A DNA stretch of 64,000 nt from Roseovarius sp. MMSF_3281 (GCF_030733685.1 NZ_JASHIM010000017.1:39941-103940), one strand, 5' to 3'. Shown: positions 33,003 through 41,794, counted from the stretch's first letter. The notes: generated by a model not told the origin, from the letters alone. Program-made: numbers and translations.

Positions 33003-34076
33003 CTATTTCTTGAACTGATCGAAGGGCCAGACCATCAGATAGTCTCTGATGTTGCCGTAGAGTTTTCCCAAACCGAGTGGTTCGATCAGAAGGATAATGA
33101 CGATCAGTGCGCCATAGACTGCGTTCGGGATGTGAGCGAGTGTTTCAACATCGATCTGCATGCCAAGCCCGTCACTCAGCGTGACGACGAGACCGTTCAC
33201 GATACCCGGAACAAGAAGGATCAGGGCAACACCGAAATAGGAACCGATAATGCTGCCAAGGCCGCCAACAATCACCATCGCAAGAACCTGGATCGAAACG
33301 GCAACCGAGAATTGCTCGGGTGCGGCGAGAAAGAAAAAGGTGGCAACAAGCAACGCACCGCTGACGCCTGCGATGAACGAAGAAGTCGCGAATGCGAGGA
33401 TTTTGTAGTAGAAACTGTTCACACCCAGGATCGCGGCCGCAAAGTCTTTTTCCCGGACAGCGACCAAGGCGCGACCGAGTCCAGTCCGCTTGAGATTAAG
33501 CATGAAGATCGTCACCAACACACACCAGCCGAAGGCGACATAGTAGAAGCCAGTATCAGTGGTAATCTCTTGCCCGAGCAGCGCCAATGTCGGTGACTGG
33601 AGCGACGCGTGTGAGCCCCCCGAGATCGCCGGAGAGTGGGTCAGAACCCAGTCCATCACGAATTGCATAGCGAGAGTAGTGAGAGCGAGATAGAGGCCCT
33701 TGACCCGCAAAGCGGCAAAAGCGAACAGGCTGCCGATCACGGATGACGTCAATCCGCCGATGATAAGGGCGAATTCCCACGTCACCCCGAAACGCGCGGC
33801 ATGGATCGACGAATACGCTCCGACGGCCATGACTGCAGCATAACCCAAGTGAAGTTGGCCTGCCCAACCTGTCACCAGATTCAATCCAAGCGCGGCGGCC
33901 GTCCAGATCAGCCAAGGAAGCATGTAGCTGTTCAGATAAAGCGACGGGATGATGAATGGCGCGGCAAGGCCAATCAAGAAGATGAATGCTGTCAGATTCC
34001 GGTCAGCAGGCACCTTGAAGATTCGGCTATCCGAAACGTAGTTGGCGTGATGGACGCCAGAAAGTCTGTAAAACAT
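33003..34076 (-). CDS. LIV-type ABC transporter permease (LivM-like)
   Basis: A 357-residue integral membrane protein with about nine to ten hydrophobic segments. It carries LNLVTGWAGQLHLGYAAVMAVGAY and the EAA-like loop region VREKDFAAAILGVNSFYYKI that contacts the ATPases. GLGSIIGSYFGVALILLVPG is typical of LivM. It pairs with the LivH-like permease encoded 3 bases upstream, forming a heterodimeric channel in the inner membrane. The N-terminus (about 30 residues, MFYRLSGVHHANYVSDSRIF) is hydrophilic and probably cytosolic. Confidence 0.94.
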   Translation of the reverse strand: MFYRLSGVHHANYVSDSRIFKVPADRNLTAFIFLIGLAAPFIIPSLYLNSYMLPWLIWTAAALGLNLVTGWAGQLHLGYAAVMAVGAYSSIHAARFGVTWEFALIIGGLTSSVIGSLFAFAALRVKGLYLALTTLAMQFVMDWVLTHSPAISGGSHASLQSPTLALLGQEITTDTGFYYVAFGWCVLVTIFMLNLKRTGLGRALVAVREKDFAAAILGVNSFYYKILAFATSSFIAGVSGALLVATFFFLAAPEQFSVAVSIQVLAMVIVGGLGSIIGSYFGVALILLVPGIVNGLVVTLSDGLGMQIDVETLAHIPNAVYGALIVIILLIEPLGLGKLYGNIRDYLMVWPFDQFKK

Positions 34077-34079
34077 GCC

Positions 34080-34967
34080 TTACACCCTTTCGATGTCGTG
34101 ACGACCGAACAGCCCGTGCGGACGGATCATGACGGTAAGAATGAGCACGGCAGCGACGATAAGCTCACGGCTTCCGCCTCCGACAAGCGGATCGAGGAAA
34201 TCAGCGCCAACGTTTTCGACGACGCCCAGGATGATGCCTGCGATCACGGCGCCAAGGATACTGTCGAGACCACCGAGAACGGCAACCGTCAGACCTTTGA
34301 GAAGCAACAGCGACAGCGCCTGATCGACACCCTGAATCTCGCCCCAGATAACGCCAGCGGCGATGGCAACAACGGATGCCAATGCCCAGGACAACCCAAC
34401 TCCGCGTTCAACCGAGATGCCGACCGACCACGAAGCCATGTAATCATCCGCGATCGCCCGCAGCTTGATCCCGGTCCGGGTTTGGAAGAACAGCATGAAG
34501 CCGACAAACAAGGCAAGCGCGACACCGGCACCGACCAGATGGATGCGGCTGATGAAGATGTCGCCCAGGAACAGCGGATCATAGCTGACGCCCAGTTCCA
34601 TCGAACGCGACGTTCCGCCCCAGATGGCAAGTGTCGTACCCCGCAGGAAAATGTCGAGGCCGAGTGTCAGCATCAAGATCATGACAACCGGCCGACCTGC
34701 GAGACGGCGCAGGGCAACACGCTCGATACCGAACCCAAGGGCGAACATGACAACCGCAGCCAGAGGGATGGCCAGCCACAAGGGCAAACCCACATCGCGC
34801 GCCAGAGCCAGGACCACATAGGCCCCGACCATGGTCAACCCGCCCTGCGCCAGATTGGGCACCGAAGACGCCTTGTAAATCAGCACGAGGCCGATGGCGA
34901 ATAGCGAATACAGCAAACCCGTCAAGGCTCCGTTGATCGCAAGCTCTGATAGAAAGACCCAGTCCAT
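34080..34967 (-). CDS. LIV-type ABC transporter permease (LivH-like)
   Basis: A 295-residue permease with about eight membrane segments (AINGALTGLLYSLFAIGLVL at the N-terminus) and the ATPase-contact loop LRAIADDYMASWSVGISVER. GGLDSILGAVIAGIILGVVE is typical of LivH. It abuts the ligase gene directly (the start at 34,967 is immediately after the 34,968 stop) and precedes livM by 3 bases, so all are translated from one message. Confidence 0.94.
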   Translation of the reverse strand: MDWVFLSELAINGALTGLLYSLFAIGLVLIYKASSVPNLAQGGLTMVGAYVVLALARDVGLPLWLAIPLAAVVMFALGFGIERVALRRLAGRPVVMILMLTLGLDIFLRGTTLAIWGGTSRSMELGVSYDPLFLGDIFISRIHLVGAGVALALFVGFMLFFQTRTGIKLRAIADDYMASWSVGISVERGVGLSWALASVVAIAAGVIWGEIQGVDQALSLLLLKGLTVAVLGGLDSILGAVIAGIILGVVENVGADFLDPLVGGGSRELIVAAVLILTVMIRPHGLFGRHDIERV

Positions 34968-36887
34968 TTATACCTCCCTGATAGGAAGGCTTCTTTCGAC
35001 CTTCCCTACTTCCCCGGTCTCGTAAGTCACCTGCGCGCTTACGTGGACCTCTTTTGAACCGTCGTAGAGCGCCGCGATCACGTCAGCATAGCGTTCCTGA
35101 ACGACCTTGCGCCGCAGTTTTCGTGTCCGTGTGATTTCACCATCGTCCGGGTCGAATTCTTTCGGCAGACTGACAAAGCGTTGCAGGCGCAATGGTTCGG
35201 TGACGGCCTTGTTGACCCGTTGGAAGGCCTCGCGAAGCAACGTCGCGACCTCTTCACGCTGAGAAAGATCGGCATATGACACGTAAGGTACGCCGTTCAC
35301 TTCGGCCCAGTGCCCCACGGCCTCGAAATCCACGCAGACCATCGCCGTCAGTTCCTTCAGCCCGGCGCCAATCACGGCCGCATCCTTGATATACGGGCTG
35401 AATTTCAACCGGTTCTCGATGTAGTTTGGAACGTAACGTTCACCGTCGGCGGTGTGCATGACCTCGGAGACACGGCCCAGAACAACCAGGTGTCCGTCGT
35501 CTTCCAGATAGCCGGCATCGCCGGTATGCAGCCACCCGCCCTCAAGCGCTTCGGCGGTCGCTTCGGGTTTGTTGAAATACCCTTCGAACACGCTGTCCGA
35601 GCGCACCAGGATCTCACCGTCTTCGGCAATGCTGACCTCGACGCCAGGCGCGGGTTTGCCAACCGTATGAAGACGGACCTCGCCCGGAGCCTGAATCGCG
35701 TTGATCGCGCTGTTCTCGGTCTGGCCGTAGAGCTGACGCAACTTGATCCCCAGGGCGCGGTAGAATACAAAGGTGTCTTCCCCGATCGCTTCACCGCCGG
35801 TGAACGCATTCTTTAGGCGGCTCATCCCGAACTGGTCCTTGATCGGACCGAAAACCATCACCTCGCCCAGAAGCCGGCCCAATGGCTCAAGTACACCGCC
35901 GCTTTTGCCATTCAGCTTGTTCATTTCAGCTGCGATGGCCCGATCCATGAAGAAATGGTACAACCATTTCTTGACCGGGGTCGAATTCTCGATACCGACC
36001 TGGATCGTCGTCAGCATCTGGTCCCAGCTTCTTGGCGCCGCCAGATAGAATGTCGGAGCGATTTCGCGCATGTCGCGCACAACCGTTTCCTGACGTTCCG
36101 GCACGTTCACGGTGAACCGCCAAAGCAGGGCCGCCGCGACGGTAATGGCAAAATCGCCCACCCAGGCCATCGGCAGATAGGCCAGGATTTCCTCGTTTTC
36201 GTCGAATGCGCCCGCTGCATGCCCGTTCTTAGCGGCAGCAAGAACATTTTTCTGACTTAGAACGATACCTTTCGGCTTGCCCGTGGTCCCTGACGAATGC
36301 ATGAAGATGGCCGGATCTTCGGGTTTCGCACGACCGTAAAGCTCTTCGCGCAGGCCGGGGGCTTCATTCAGATCGTGCTGACCGACTTCAATCAGGTGAT
36401 CCCAGGACATCAGCCCTTCGACCTCATAGAAACCAAGGCCCCGCGCTTCGTCATAAATGATGTGGTCGACCCCCTCGGCGCCCGCGTCCTTCAGCTCCAG
36501 GATCTTGTCAACCTGTTCCTGATCTTCAGCGATGGCCGCGACGATTTCGACTTCGCCAAGAAAGTGCCGGAGTTCTTCGAGCGTCGCGCCGGGATAGGCA
36601 GGCATTGCATAGGCACCCAGCAACGAAATAGCCAGCATTCCGCCATACAGCCGCGCCCGGTTGTCGCCCAGGATAAGCACCGCCTTGCCCGGTGTTACGC
36701 CGATTTTCTCAAGCCCGGCCGCGCAGGCCAGCACCTCTTCGGCGTATTCCGCCCATGTGGTTTCCTTCCAGATCCCACGCTCTTTTTCGCGAAGCGCGAT
36801 TTCCGAACCGTGTTTCGAGGCGTTCCGCGCCAGAATTGCGCCGATCGTGTCGCCGCCCGAAGACTGTTTCTTCGTCAAATCAGTCAT
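34968..36887 (-). CDS. long-chain-type AMP-forming acyl-CoA ligase embedded in the transporter operon
   Basis: A 639-residue FadD/ACSL-type ligase with the ATP loop MHSSGTTGKPKGIVLSQKN, the A5/A7 motifs YGQTENSAINAIQ and HTGDAGYLEDDGHLVVLGR, and a C-terminal domain ending in TRTRKLRRKVVQERY with the catalytic-lysine region. The length fits the long-chain branch (about 600-640). Placement between livG and livH means uptake is coupled to CoA thioesterification inside the cell (vectorial trapping), a layout also known for aromatic-acid uptake in alphaproteobacteria. It overlaps livG by 8 bases. Confidence 0.94.
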   Translation of the reverse strand: MTDLTKKQSSGGDTIGAILARNASKHGSEIALREKERGIWKETTWAEYAEEVLACAAGLEKIGVTPGKAVLILGDNRARLYGGMLAISLLGAYAMPAYPGATLEELRHFLGEVEIVAAIAEDQEQVDKILELKDAGAEGVDHIIYDEARGLGFYEVEGLMSWDHLIEVGQHDLNEAPGLREELYGRAKPEDPAIFMHSSGTTGKPKGIVLSQKNVLAAAKNGHAAGAFDENEEILAYLPMAWVGDFAITVAAALLWRFTVNVPERQETVVRDMREIAPTFYLAAPRSWDQMLTTIQVGIENSTPVKKWLYHFFMDRAIAAEMNKLNGKSGGVLEPLGRLLGEVMVFGPIKDQFGMSRLKNAFTGGEAIGEDTFVFYRALGIKLRQLYGQTENSAINAIQAPGEVRLHTVGKPAPGVEVSIAEDGEILVRSDSVFEGYFNKPEATAEALEGGWLHTGDAGYLEDDGHLVVLGRVSEVMHTADGERYVPNYIENRLKFSPYIKDAAVIGAGLKELTAMVCVDFEAVGHWAEVNGVPYVSYADLSQREEVATLLREAFQRVNKAVTEPLRLQRFVSLPKEFDPDDGEITRTRKLRRKVVQERYADVIAALYDGSKEVHVSAQVTYETGEVGKVERSLPIREV

Positions 36888-37686
36888 GCGACCCTCCGAT
36901 ATATGCCTCGATGACCCGCGGGTCCTTCACAACCTCCTTGGGGATGCCACTGGCGATCATTTCACCATAATTCAGGGCCAGCATCCGATCACAAATGCCG
37001 GTGATGACATCCATATGGTGTTCGATCAGCAGAACGCTGACGCCGCGTTCGGCACGGGCATCCAGAATGAAACGGGACATATACCCTTTCTCTTCCTGGT
37101 TCATGCCGGCCATCGGTTCATCGAGAATCAGCATCTGTGGCTCGGCCACCAATGCCCGCGCCAGCTCAACCCGTTTTTTCAACCCGATCGGAAGGCCATC
37201 GACCAACTCATGCCGGATGCTCTCGAGTTGTAGAAACTCGATCACCTCTTCGACGATCTTGCGGTTTTCGATTTCTTCACGCTGTGCTGCCCACCAGTAA
37301 AGCGCGGTGCGCAGAACGCCCGGTTTCATGTGGATGTGCCGCCCCAGCAGGATGTTGTCCAGAACGCTCATCCCGTTGAACAAGGCAAGATTCTGGAACG
37401 TCCGGGCGACGCCGAGCTTGGCAACCTTGTGAGGTGCCGTACCCGTGATTTCCTTTCCTGCCAACCGGACAGTCCCCACATTCGGTGGGTAGAACCCGGT
37501 AATTGCGTTCGTCAGTGTTGTCTTGCCGCTGCCGTTCGGGCCGACAAGTCCAAAGATTTCCCCTTGTCGAATAACGAGGTCAACACCGGTGACAGCGACG
37601 ATGCCGCCGAACCGTCGTTCGACCCCGCTGCACTCCAGTATCGCCCCATCATCGGCTCCGATTGCTGTTTTAATCCTTGTCGTCAT
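36880..37686 (-). CDS. LIV-type ABC transporter ATP-binding protein (LivG-like)
   Basis: A 268-residue ATPase with Walker A LVGPNGSGKTTLTNAITGF, the signature region of LivG (LPIGLKKRVELARALVAEP), Walker B LILDEPMAGMNQEEK and switch His in LLIEHHMDVI. The signature helix lacks the canonical LSGGQ and reads DGLPIGLKKRVE, which is common in this LivG subgroup. It is the first transporter gene, 37 bases after the SDR, and overlaps the ligase by 8 bases. Confidence 0.95.
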   Translation of the reverse strand: MTTRIKTAIGADDGAILECSGVERRFGGIVAVTGVDLVIRQGEIFGLVGPNGSGKTTLTNAITGFYPPNVGTVRLAGKEITGTAPHKVAKLGVARTFQNLALFNGMSVLDNILLGRHIHMKPGVLRTALYWWAAQREEIENRKIVEEVIEFLQLESIRHELVDGLPIGLKKRVELARALVAEPQMLILDEPMAGMNQEEKGYMSRFILDARAERGVSVLLIEHHMDVITGICDRMLALNYGEMIASGIPKEVVKDPRVIEAYIGGSHD

Positions 37687-37723
37687 CTAGATATCATTGT
37701 CCCCCTAAGGTTCACGGCCAACA

Positions 37724-38578
37724 TCAGGTAATCCGGAAGTAGTCCGGCCGCCCCGTTGGCCATGGATCCCCCCACAATTGCTGCCCACCGTCGGTGTTCA
37801 GAACTTCTCCGGTTACGAATTTCCCTGAATTCGCCGCCATATAGACAACCCCTTCAGCGACATCCCATTCGTCCCCGGCGTGCCGCATCGGGTTGGAGTC
37901 CTGAAAGGTCGCAGAACCCTCCGGAGGGTAGTTCCCGAAACCGTTGCTTTCGCAGCAACCCGGCGCCACGCAGTTCACTCGGATACCGTGCGGGGCCCAC
38001 TCCACCGCAACCGACTTGGACAGGTAAACTACCCCTGCCCGGGCCGCACAGGTATGCGCGATGCCGGGCATGCCGCGCCAGATATCGGCCACGATGTTGA
38101 CGATGGAGCCCGATTGCTTGTTGGCAACCCAGTGGCGCGCCGTGGATTGCATCATCCACCACGTGCCGTTCAGGTTGGTGTCTATGACCGCATTCCAGCC
38201 CTTTGGACTAAACTCCAACGCTGCTTGCGGAAACTGACCCCCAGCATTGTTCACCAATACGTCAATCGCCCTGAACTCCTGGTTCGTCTTGGCGACAAAA
38301 TCCTCGACCTGCTCAGGCTCCCGGATGGTCATAGGCACAGCGAAAACTTCGCCCCCGAAACTTTCAAGGAACTCCTTGGCCAAAGCCAGTTTCTCTTCGT
38401 TGCGTCCATTGATCGCCAGATTGGCCCCGAGCCTTGCGAACAAGGTCGCAATTGCCAGCCCCAATCCGCCTCCGGCCCCGGTCACCACAACGACTTTGCC
38501 GGTGAATAAACCGCTTGCGTAAACGGTTGCACGTTTTGATAGGTCCTCCCTCGAAGACCCAAACTGCGTCTTATTCAT
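37724..38578 (-). CDS. short-chain dehydrogenase, 2,4-dienoyl-CoA reductase-like
   Basis: A 284-residue SDR with its start at 38,578, preceded by a strong GGGAGGAGG. TGAGGGLGLAIATLFARLG (about 33-51) binds the dinucleotide and NNAGGQFPQAALEFSPKGWN matches dienoyl-CoA reductases. The catalytic segment reads IVNIVADIWRGMPGIAHTCAARAGV: the usual Tyr position is Thr176 and the usual Lys is Arg180. Dienoyl-CoA reductases also depart from YxxxK, but they keep the Lys, so the Arg is odd. It is first in the 12-gene reverse operon and starts 40 bases from the 38,621 operator. Confidence 0.85.
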   Translation of the reverse strand: MNKTQFGSSREDLSKRATVYASGLFTGKVVVVTGAGGGLGLAIATLFARLGANLAINGRNEEKLALAKEFLESFGGEVFAVPMTIREPEQVEDFVAKTNQEFRAIDVLVNNAGGQFPQAALEFSPKGWNAVIDTNLNGTWWMMQSTARHWVANKQSGSIVNIVADIWRGMPGIAHTCAARAGVVYLSKSVAVEWAPHGIRVNCVAPGCCESNGFGNYPPEGSATFQDSNPMRHAGDEWDVAEGVVYMAANSGKFVTGEVLNTDGGQQLWGDPWPTGRPDYFRIT

Positions 38579-38617
38579 GACGCCTCCTCCCATTCCCCAC
38601 TAGGGGTATCTGCCAGT

Positions 38618-38646
38618 AATCTAACGTGTGTTAGAAAATTGGTCAA
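38618..38646 (-). promoter_or_regulatory. promoter with CTAACG-TG-TGTTAG operator for the transporter/ETF operon
   Basis: On the reverse strand TTGACC (38,641-38,646), a 17-base spacer and TAGATT (38,618-38,623) form a near-consensus promoter. The palindrome CTAACGTGTGTTAG (38,621-38,634) has a single mismatch and runs into the -10 box, as in the other promoters of the island. Confidence 0.75.
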
Positions 38647-38683
38647 GACACCTTTTCCCACCAGCCCCGCCCGTTATCTCCGA

Positions 38684-39850
38684 TCAGTAAGACTTTGGAA
38701 GTCCAAGGGCTTTTTCTGCTATGAACGACAAAAGCATCTGCGGTGTCACCGGTACGATGCGGAACAGCAGAGCTTCCCGTACCAGTCGCTCCACGTGATA
38801 TTCCTTGGCGTATCCGAATCCGCCAAATGTAATTTGCGCGGCTTCGGTCGCCTCAACCGCAGCGTCGGCGGCCAAAAGTTTGGCGGCGTTCGCCTCGACG
38901 CCGCAGGGCTCTCCCGCATCGTAAAGGGCGGCGGCGTGCATCACCATGAGATTGGCAGATTCCACCCGCGCCCAGGCTTTGGCGAGTGGATGCTGAACAC
39001 CCTGATTTTGGCCGATCGGGCGGTCAAAAATCACACGTTCGTTTGCATAATGCGCCGCTCGCGCCAGTGCGTTGCGCGCAATACCTATGCATTCTCCGGC
39101 CACCAGGATGCGTTCGGGATTCAACCCGTGCAGAATTTGCCTAAAGCCTTTGCCCTCCTTCCCGATAAGGTCCTCAGCCGGAATCGGCAACCCATCGATG
39201 AAAACTTCGTTCGAATCGACAGCCTTTCGACCCATCTTTTCGATCTCTCGCACATCGACGAAATTTCGGTCGAGATCTGTATAGAACAGGCTCAGCCCTT
39301 CGGTCGGGCTGCTCACATCCTCTAGCCGCGTTGTTCTGGCCAGAAGCAACATCTTGTCCGCCACCTGCGCGGTAGAAATCCAGACTTTTTGTCCGTGCAC
39401 GACATATCTGTCCCCCTGCCGCACCGCCATGGTCTTCAGCTTTGTGGTGTCTAACCCGGTCGTCGGTTCGGTTACGGCGAAACAGGCCTTTTCATCGCCT
39501 GCTATTAGAGGGCCAAGCATACGCGCGCGCTGCTCATCGGTCCCAAACTTCACCACCGGGTTGAGCCCGAAAATGTTCATGTGGATGGCCGAGGCTCCGC
39601 TTGCGCCGGCCCCCGACTCGGCAATTGCCTGCATCATTATGGTCGCCTCGGTGATCCCCAGACCCGCGCCGCCGACAGCTTCTGGCATGGCGATACCTAG
39701 CCAGCCGCCATCGGCCATTGCCCTGTGCAGATCATGGGGAAAACCACCGTTGCGATCCCGATCCAGCCAATAGTCGTCGTCGAACCCTGCGCAAATCCGC
39801 AGAATCTGGTCGCGAATCTCTTGTTGGTCGGCGGTCAATCGAAATGTCAT
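38684..39850 (-). CDS. acyl-CoA dehydrogenase
   Basis: A 388-residue acyl-CoA dehydrogenase with FAVTEPTTGLDTTKLKT (about 124-140), Glu246 in GLNPERILVAGECIG at the helix-G base position, and the C-terminal AQITFGGFGYAKEYHVERLV. It is closely similar to the 9,511-10,674 product. It overlaps the upstream CoA-transferase gene by 4 bases (ATGA), so the two are co-translated. No terminator is seen before the promoter of the next reverse operon. Confidence 0.94.
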   Translation of the reverse strand: MTFRLTADQQEIRDQILRICAGFDDDYWLDRDRNGGFPHDLHRAMADGGWLGIAMPEAVGGAGLGITEATIMMQAIAESGAGASGASAIHMNIFGLNPVVKFGTDEQRARMLGPLIAGDEKACFAVTEPTTGLDTTKLKTMAVRQGDRYVVHGQKVWISTAQVADKMLLLARTTRLEDVSSPTEGLSLFYTDLDRNFVDVREIEKMGRKAVDSNEVFIDGLPIPAEDLIGKEGKGFRQILHGLNPERILVAGECIGIARNALARAAHYANERVIFDRPIGQNQGVQHPLAKAWARVESANLMVMHAAALYDAGEPCGVEANAAKLLAADAAVEATEAAQITFGGFGYAKEYHVERLVREALLFRIVPVTPQMLLSFIAEKALGLPKSY

Positions 39851-41058
39851 AGCGCGCGCCCTCCCTCCAATCTTACGAGCCCAGCCTCACATAGGGCAGC
39901 GATCCGCTCATCGTTAAAACCAAGATCACGCAGAATGCTTTGGCTGTCTGCGCTAGGCGGTCGTCCCAGCCAACGAAGCTGACCGGGCGTCGCGCTGAGA
40001 TGAGGGACCGGACCAATGACCTGGGTCTGTTCGCCGTCGACCGACACGATGTCCCCACGATGGCGTATCTGCTCGTTCGTCATGATCTCTTCGACGCTCA
40101 ACACACGCGAGGCAACCGCATCATGGCGGGCGAATACCGCTTCCACTTCCTTAGCCGTGTGCTGCGTGACGAAATCATTGATCGCGTCAAAGACCACCGT
40201 CATGTGCCGCGACATCTCGCCCAATGTCGCGAACCGCGGGTCATCGGCGAGGGCATCGCCTCCGACCGCCCGCAACAGGCGCTGCGCGGTTTCCGCGCTC
40301 CCTGCCGAAACGCTCAGCCACACCCCATCGGACGTTCGGAACATCCCCCCCGGAGCAAAGTCCATCGGCTGGCGCAGCCCATTGCGTCGCGGCGAGAGGT
40401 TCGCGCCAGTCAATGCGGGAACAGGATAATCCATCAACCGAAGCAGGGCCTCGAATACTGCAATATCGACGACCTGACCGCGTGCTATCCCCTTTTCGCG
40501 AGCAAATAGCGCGATCATGATTCCCAAAGCGCCCATTAGCCCTGTCGTGCTGTCAGCCGCCGGAAAGCCGGGGTGCATCGGCGGCCCGTCGGGAAAACCG
40601 GTCAGATGCGCTAATCCACTCATGGCCTCCGCAGCACGCCCAAACGCTGGCAGGTCGCGCATCGGACCGTCCTGTCCGTAACCTGAAACCCGCAAGACAA
40701 CCAAGTCCGGGTTCCAATCGTGCAAGACGTCTGGCCCAACACCGGCACGTTCCAGCACACCCGGTCGGAAATTCTCGATCAGCACGTCGGCATCTTCGAC
40801 CAACTTTCGCAGGATGTCCCGGCCCTCGTCGGACTTCCAGTCCAGACCTAGTGTTTTCTTGTTACGGCCCAAAGTCTTCCACCAGACGCCCACCCCATCC
40901 TCTGCCTTGGGTCCAAGGTCGCGCATCATATCCGTCCGGTTGGGGGCTTCGATCTTGATGACATCTGCACCAAAATCCGAGAGTAAAGCTGCCGCAAGTG
41001 GTCCGGCAATTACGTGACCAAGTTCTATAATCTTCAGTTGATCAAGGGGTCCAGACAT
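39847..41058 (-). CDS. CaiB/BaiF (family III) CoA-transferase
   Basis: The 403-residue product, counted from MSGPLDQLKIIELGHVIAGP, has the catalytic Asp169 in PGFPAADSTTG, the same number as in formyl-CoA transferase. LLSDFGADVIKIEAPNRTDM binds CoA and WKTLGRNKKTLGLDWKSDEG is typical. The racemase His motif is absent. It is the third true CoA-transferase of the island and forms a two-gene operon with the dehydrogenase that follows. The start at 41,058 lies 22 bases from the -10 box of its operator-bearing promoter. Confidence 0.92.
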   Translation of the reverse strand: MSGPLDQLKIIELGHVIAGPLAAALLSDFGADVIKIEAPNRTDMMRDLGPKAEDGVGVWWKTLGRNKKTLGLDWKSDEGRDILRKLVEDADVLIENFRPGVLERAGVGPDVLHDWNPDLVVLRVSGYGQDGPMRDLPAFGRAAEAMSGLAHLTGFPDGPPMHPGFPAADSTTGLMGALGIMIALFAREKGIARGQVVDIAVFEALLRLMDYPVPALTGANLSPRRNGLRQPMDFAPGGMFRTSDGVWLSVSAGSAETAQRLLRAVGGDALADDPRFATLGEMSRHMTVVFDAINDFVTQHTAKEVEAVFARHDAVASRVLSVEEIMTNEQIRHRGDIVSVDGEQTQVIGPVPHLSATPGQLRWLGRPPSADSQSILRDLGFNDERIAALCEAGLVRLEGGRAL

Positions 41059-41080
41059 CTGCACTTTCGACTTTGCTAAT

Positions 41081-41108
41081 TTTCTAATGATTGTTCGATT
41101 TCTAGCAA
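41081..41108 (-). promoter_or_regulatory. promoter with degenerate CTAATG-AT-TGTTCG operator
   Basis: On the reverse strand TTGCTA (41,103-41,108), a 16-base spacer and TAGAAA (41,081-41,086) precede the CoA-transferase gene. The palindrome (41,084-41,097) keeps CTAA and TGTT of the consensus. It is the weakest of the six sites by sequence. Confidence 0.5.
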
Positions 41109-41181
41109 AGGCGAAGTCGGATCTCAAGATTCAAAGGTAATCACCTCCCCGAAAACGTAACCGCCCGGTTGTTACCATGGA

Positions 41182-41553
41182 TCAGTTCATTGGCGTCCAG
41201 TTCCATGGAAGCGGTTCGTTGAGCGGGTTGGTCATGTGATTGTGGATGCGGTCGAGGATTTCGGCCAGCCAGGCTTGCCGATCGAGGCCGTTCATCTTGG
41301 CTGTCTCGACAAGGGACATCGCCCGGGACAGCGTTTCGCCACCGCTGTCGGAGCCTGCAAAAAGCCAGTTTTTTCGCCCGATGCTGATCGGGCGCATGAC
41401 GCGCTCGGCGGTGTTGTCGTCGATGCCGACGCGGCCATCTCCAAGGAAGAGCTCGAATGACGGCCAGCAGCTGAGACCATAGCGGAAGGCCTTCGCGAGA
41501 TCGCCCTTGCCGGGAATGCGTAGCAGTTGGGCCTCGGTCCATGCCTTGAAGGC
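41182..41553 (-). pseudogene. IS66-family transposase (tnpC) C-terminal fragment
   Basis: The open frame encodes the last 123 residues of an IS66 transposase. It includes AWTEAQLLRIPGKGDLAKAF, ELFLGDGRVGIDDNTAERVM (with the catalytic-Glu region), RPISIGRKNWLFAGSDSGGE and the usual tail LPWNWTP. The remaining roughly 400 residues and the accessory tnpA/tnpB genes are missing, and the frame stops at 41,554. The element is dead and marks one side of a rearranged scar. Confidence 0.88.
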
Positions 41554-41560
41554 CTAGACC

Positions 41561-41794
41561 ATGGAGCGGGAGTGCGCCTGGCCTGCTGCCAGCCGCAGTT
41601 CCGCTGTATTTCGTGCCCTCACGAATTATGGCCAGCCGTGCGTTCTTTCAGGCCTGCGGGACGAAGCGCTCGTCTTTGGCGGCACCGAAGTGGCTCCGAC
41701 ATTCGGCGGTTTTCTCGAAGGCGCGCTTGAGGCGACGGAACATGCCTACACCGTCCTTAAGACGGGTCGAGGGCGCTCAGAGAAACGCTTATAA
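41561..41794 (+). pseudogene. C-terminal fragment of an FAD-dependent amine oxidase-like protein
   Basis: The frame gives NYGQPCVLSGLRDEALVFGG followed by TEVAPTFGGFLEGALEATEH, which matches the C-terminal FAD-contacting segment of flavin monoamine oxidases (FAGTE-x(5)-GY/F-x-EGA). Only about 60 residues of an enzyme of about 450 remain, and no related sequence precedes them. It is a piece of a lost gene lying between the IS66 and RND fragments. Assignment rests on this one motif. Confidence 0.65.

Noticed and set aside
39847..41058. CoA-transferase first thought to lack its catalytic Asp
   Set aside because: The segment first compared (LPAFGRAAEAMSG) is not the active-site segment; the true one is PGFPAADSTTG with Asp169 in place.
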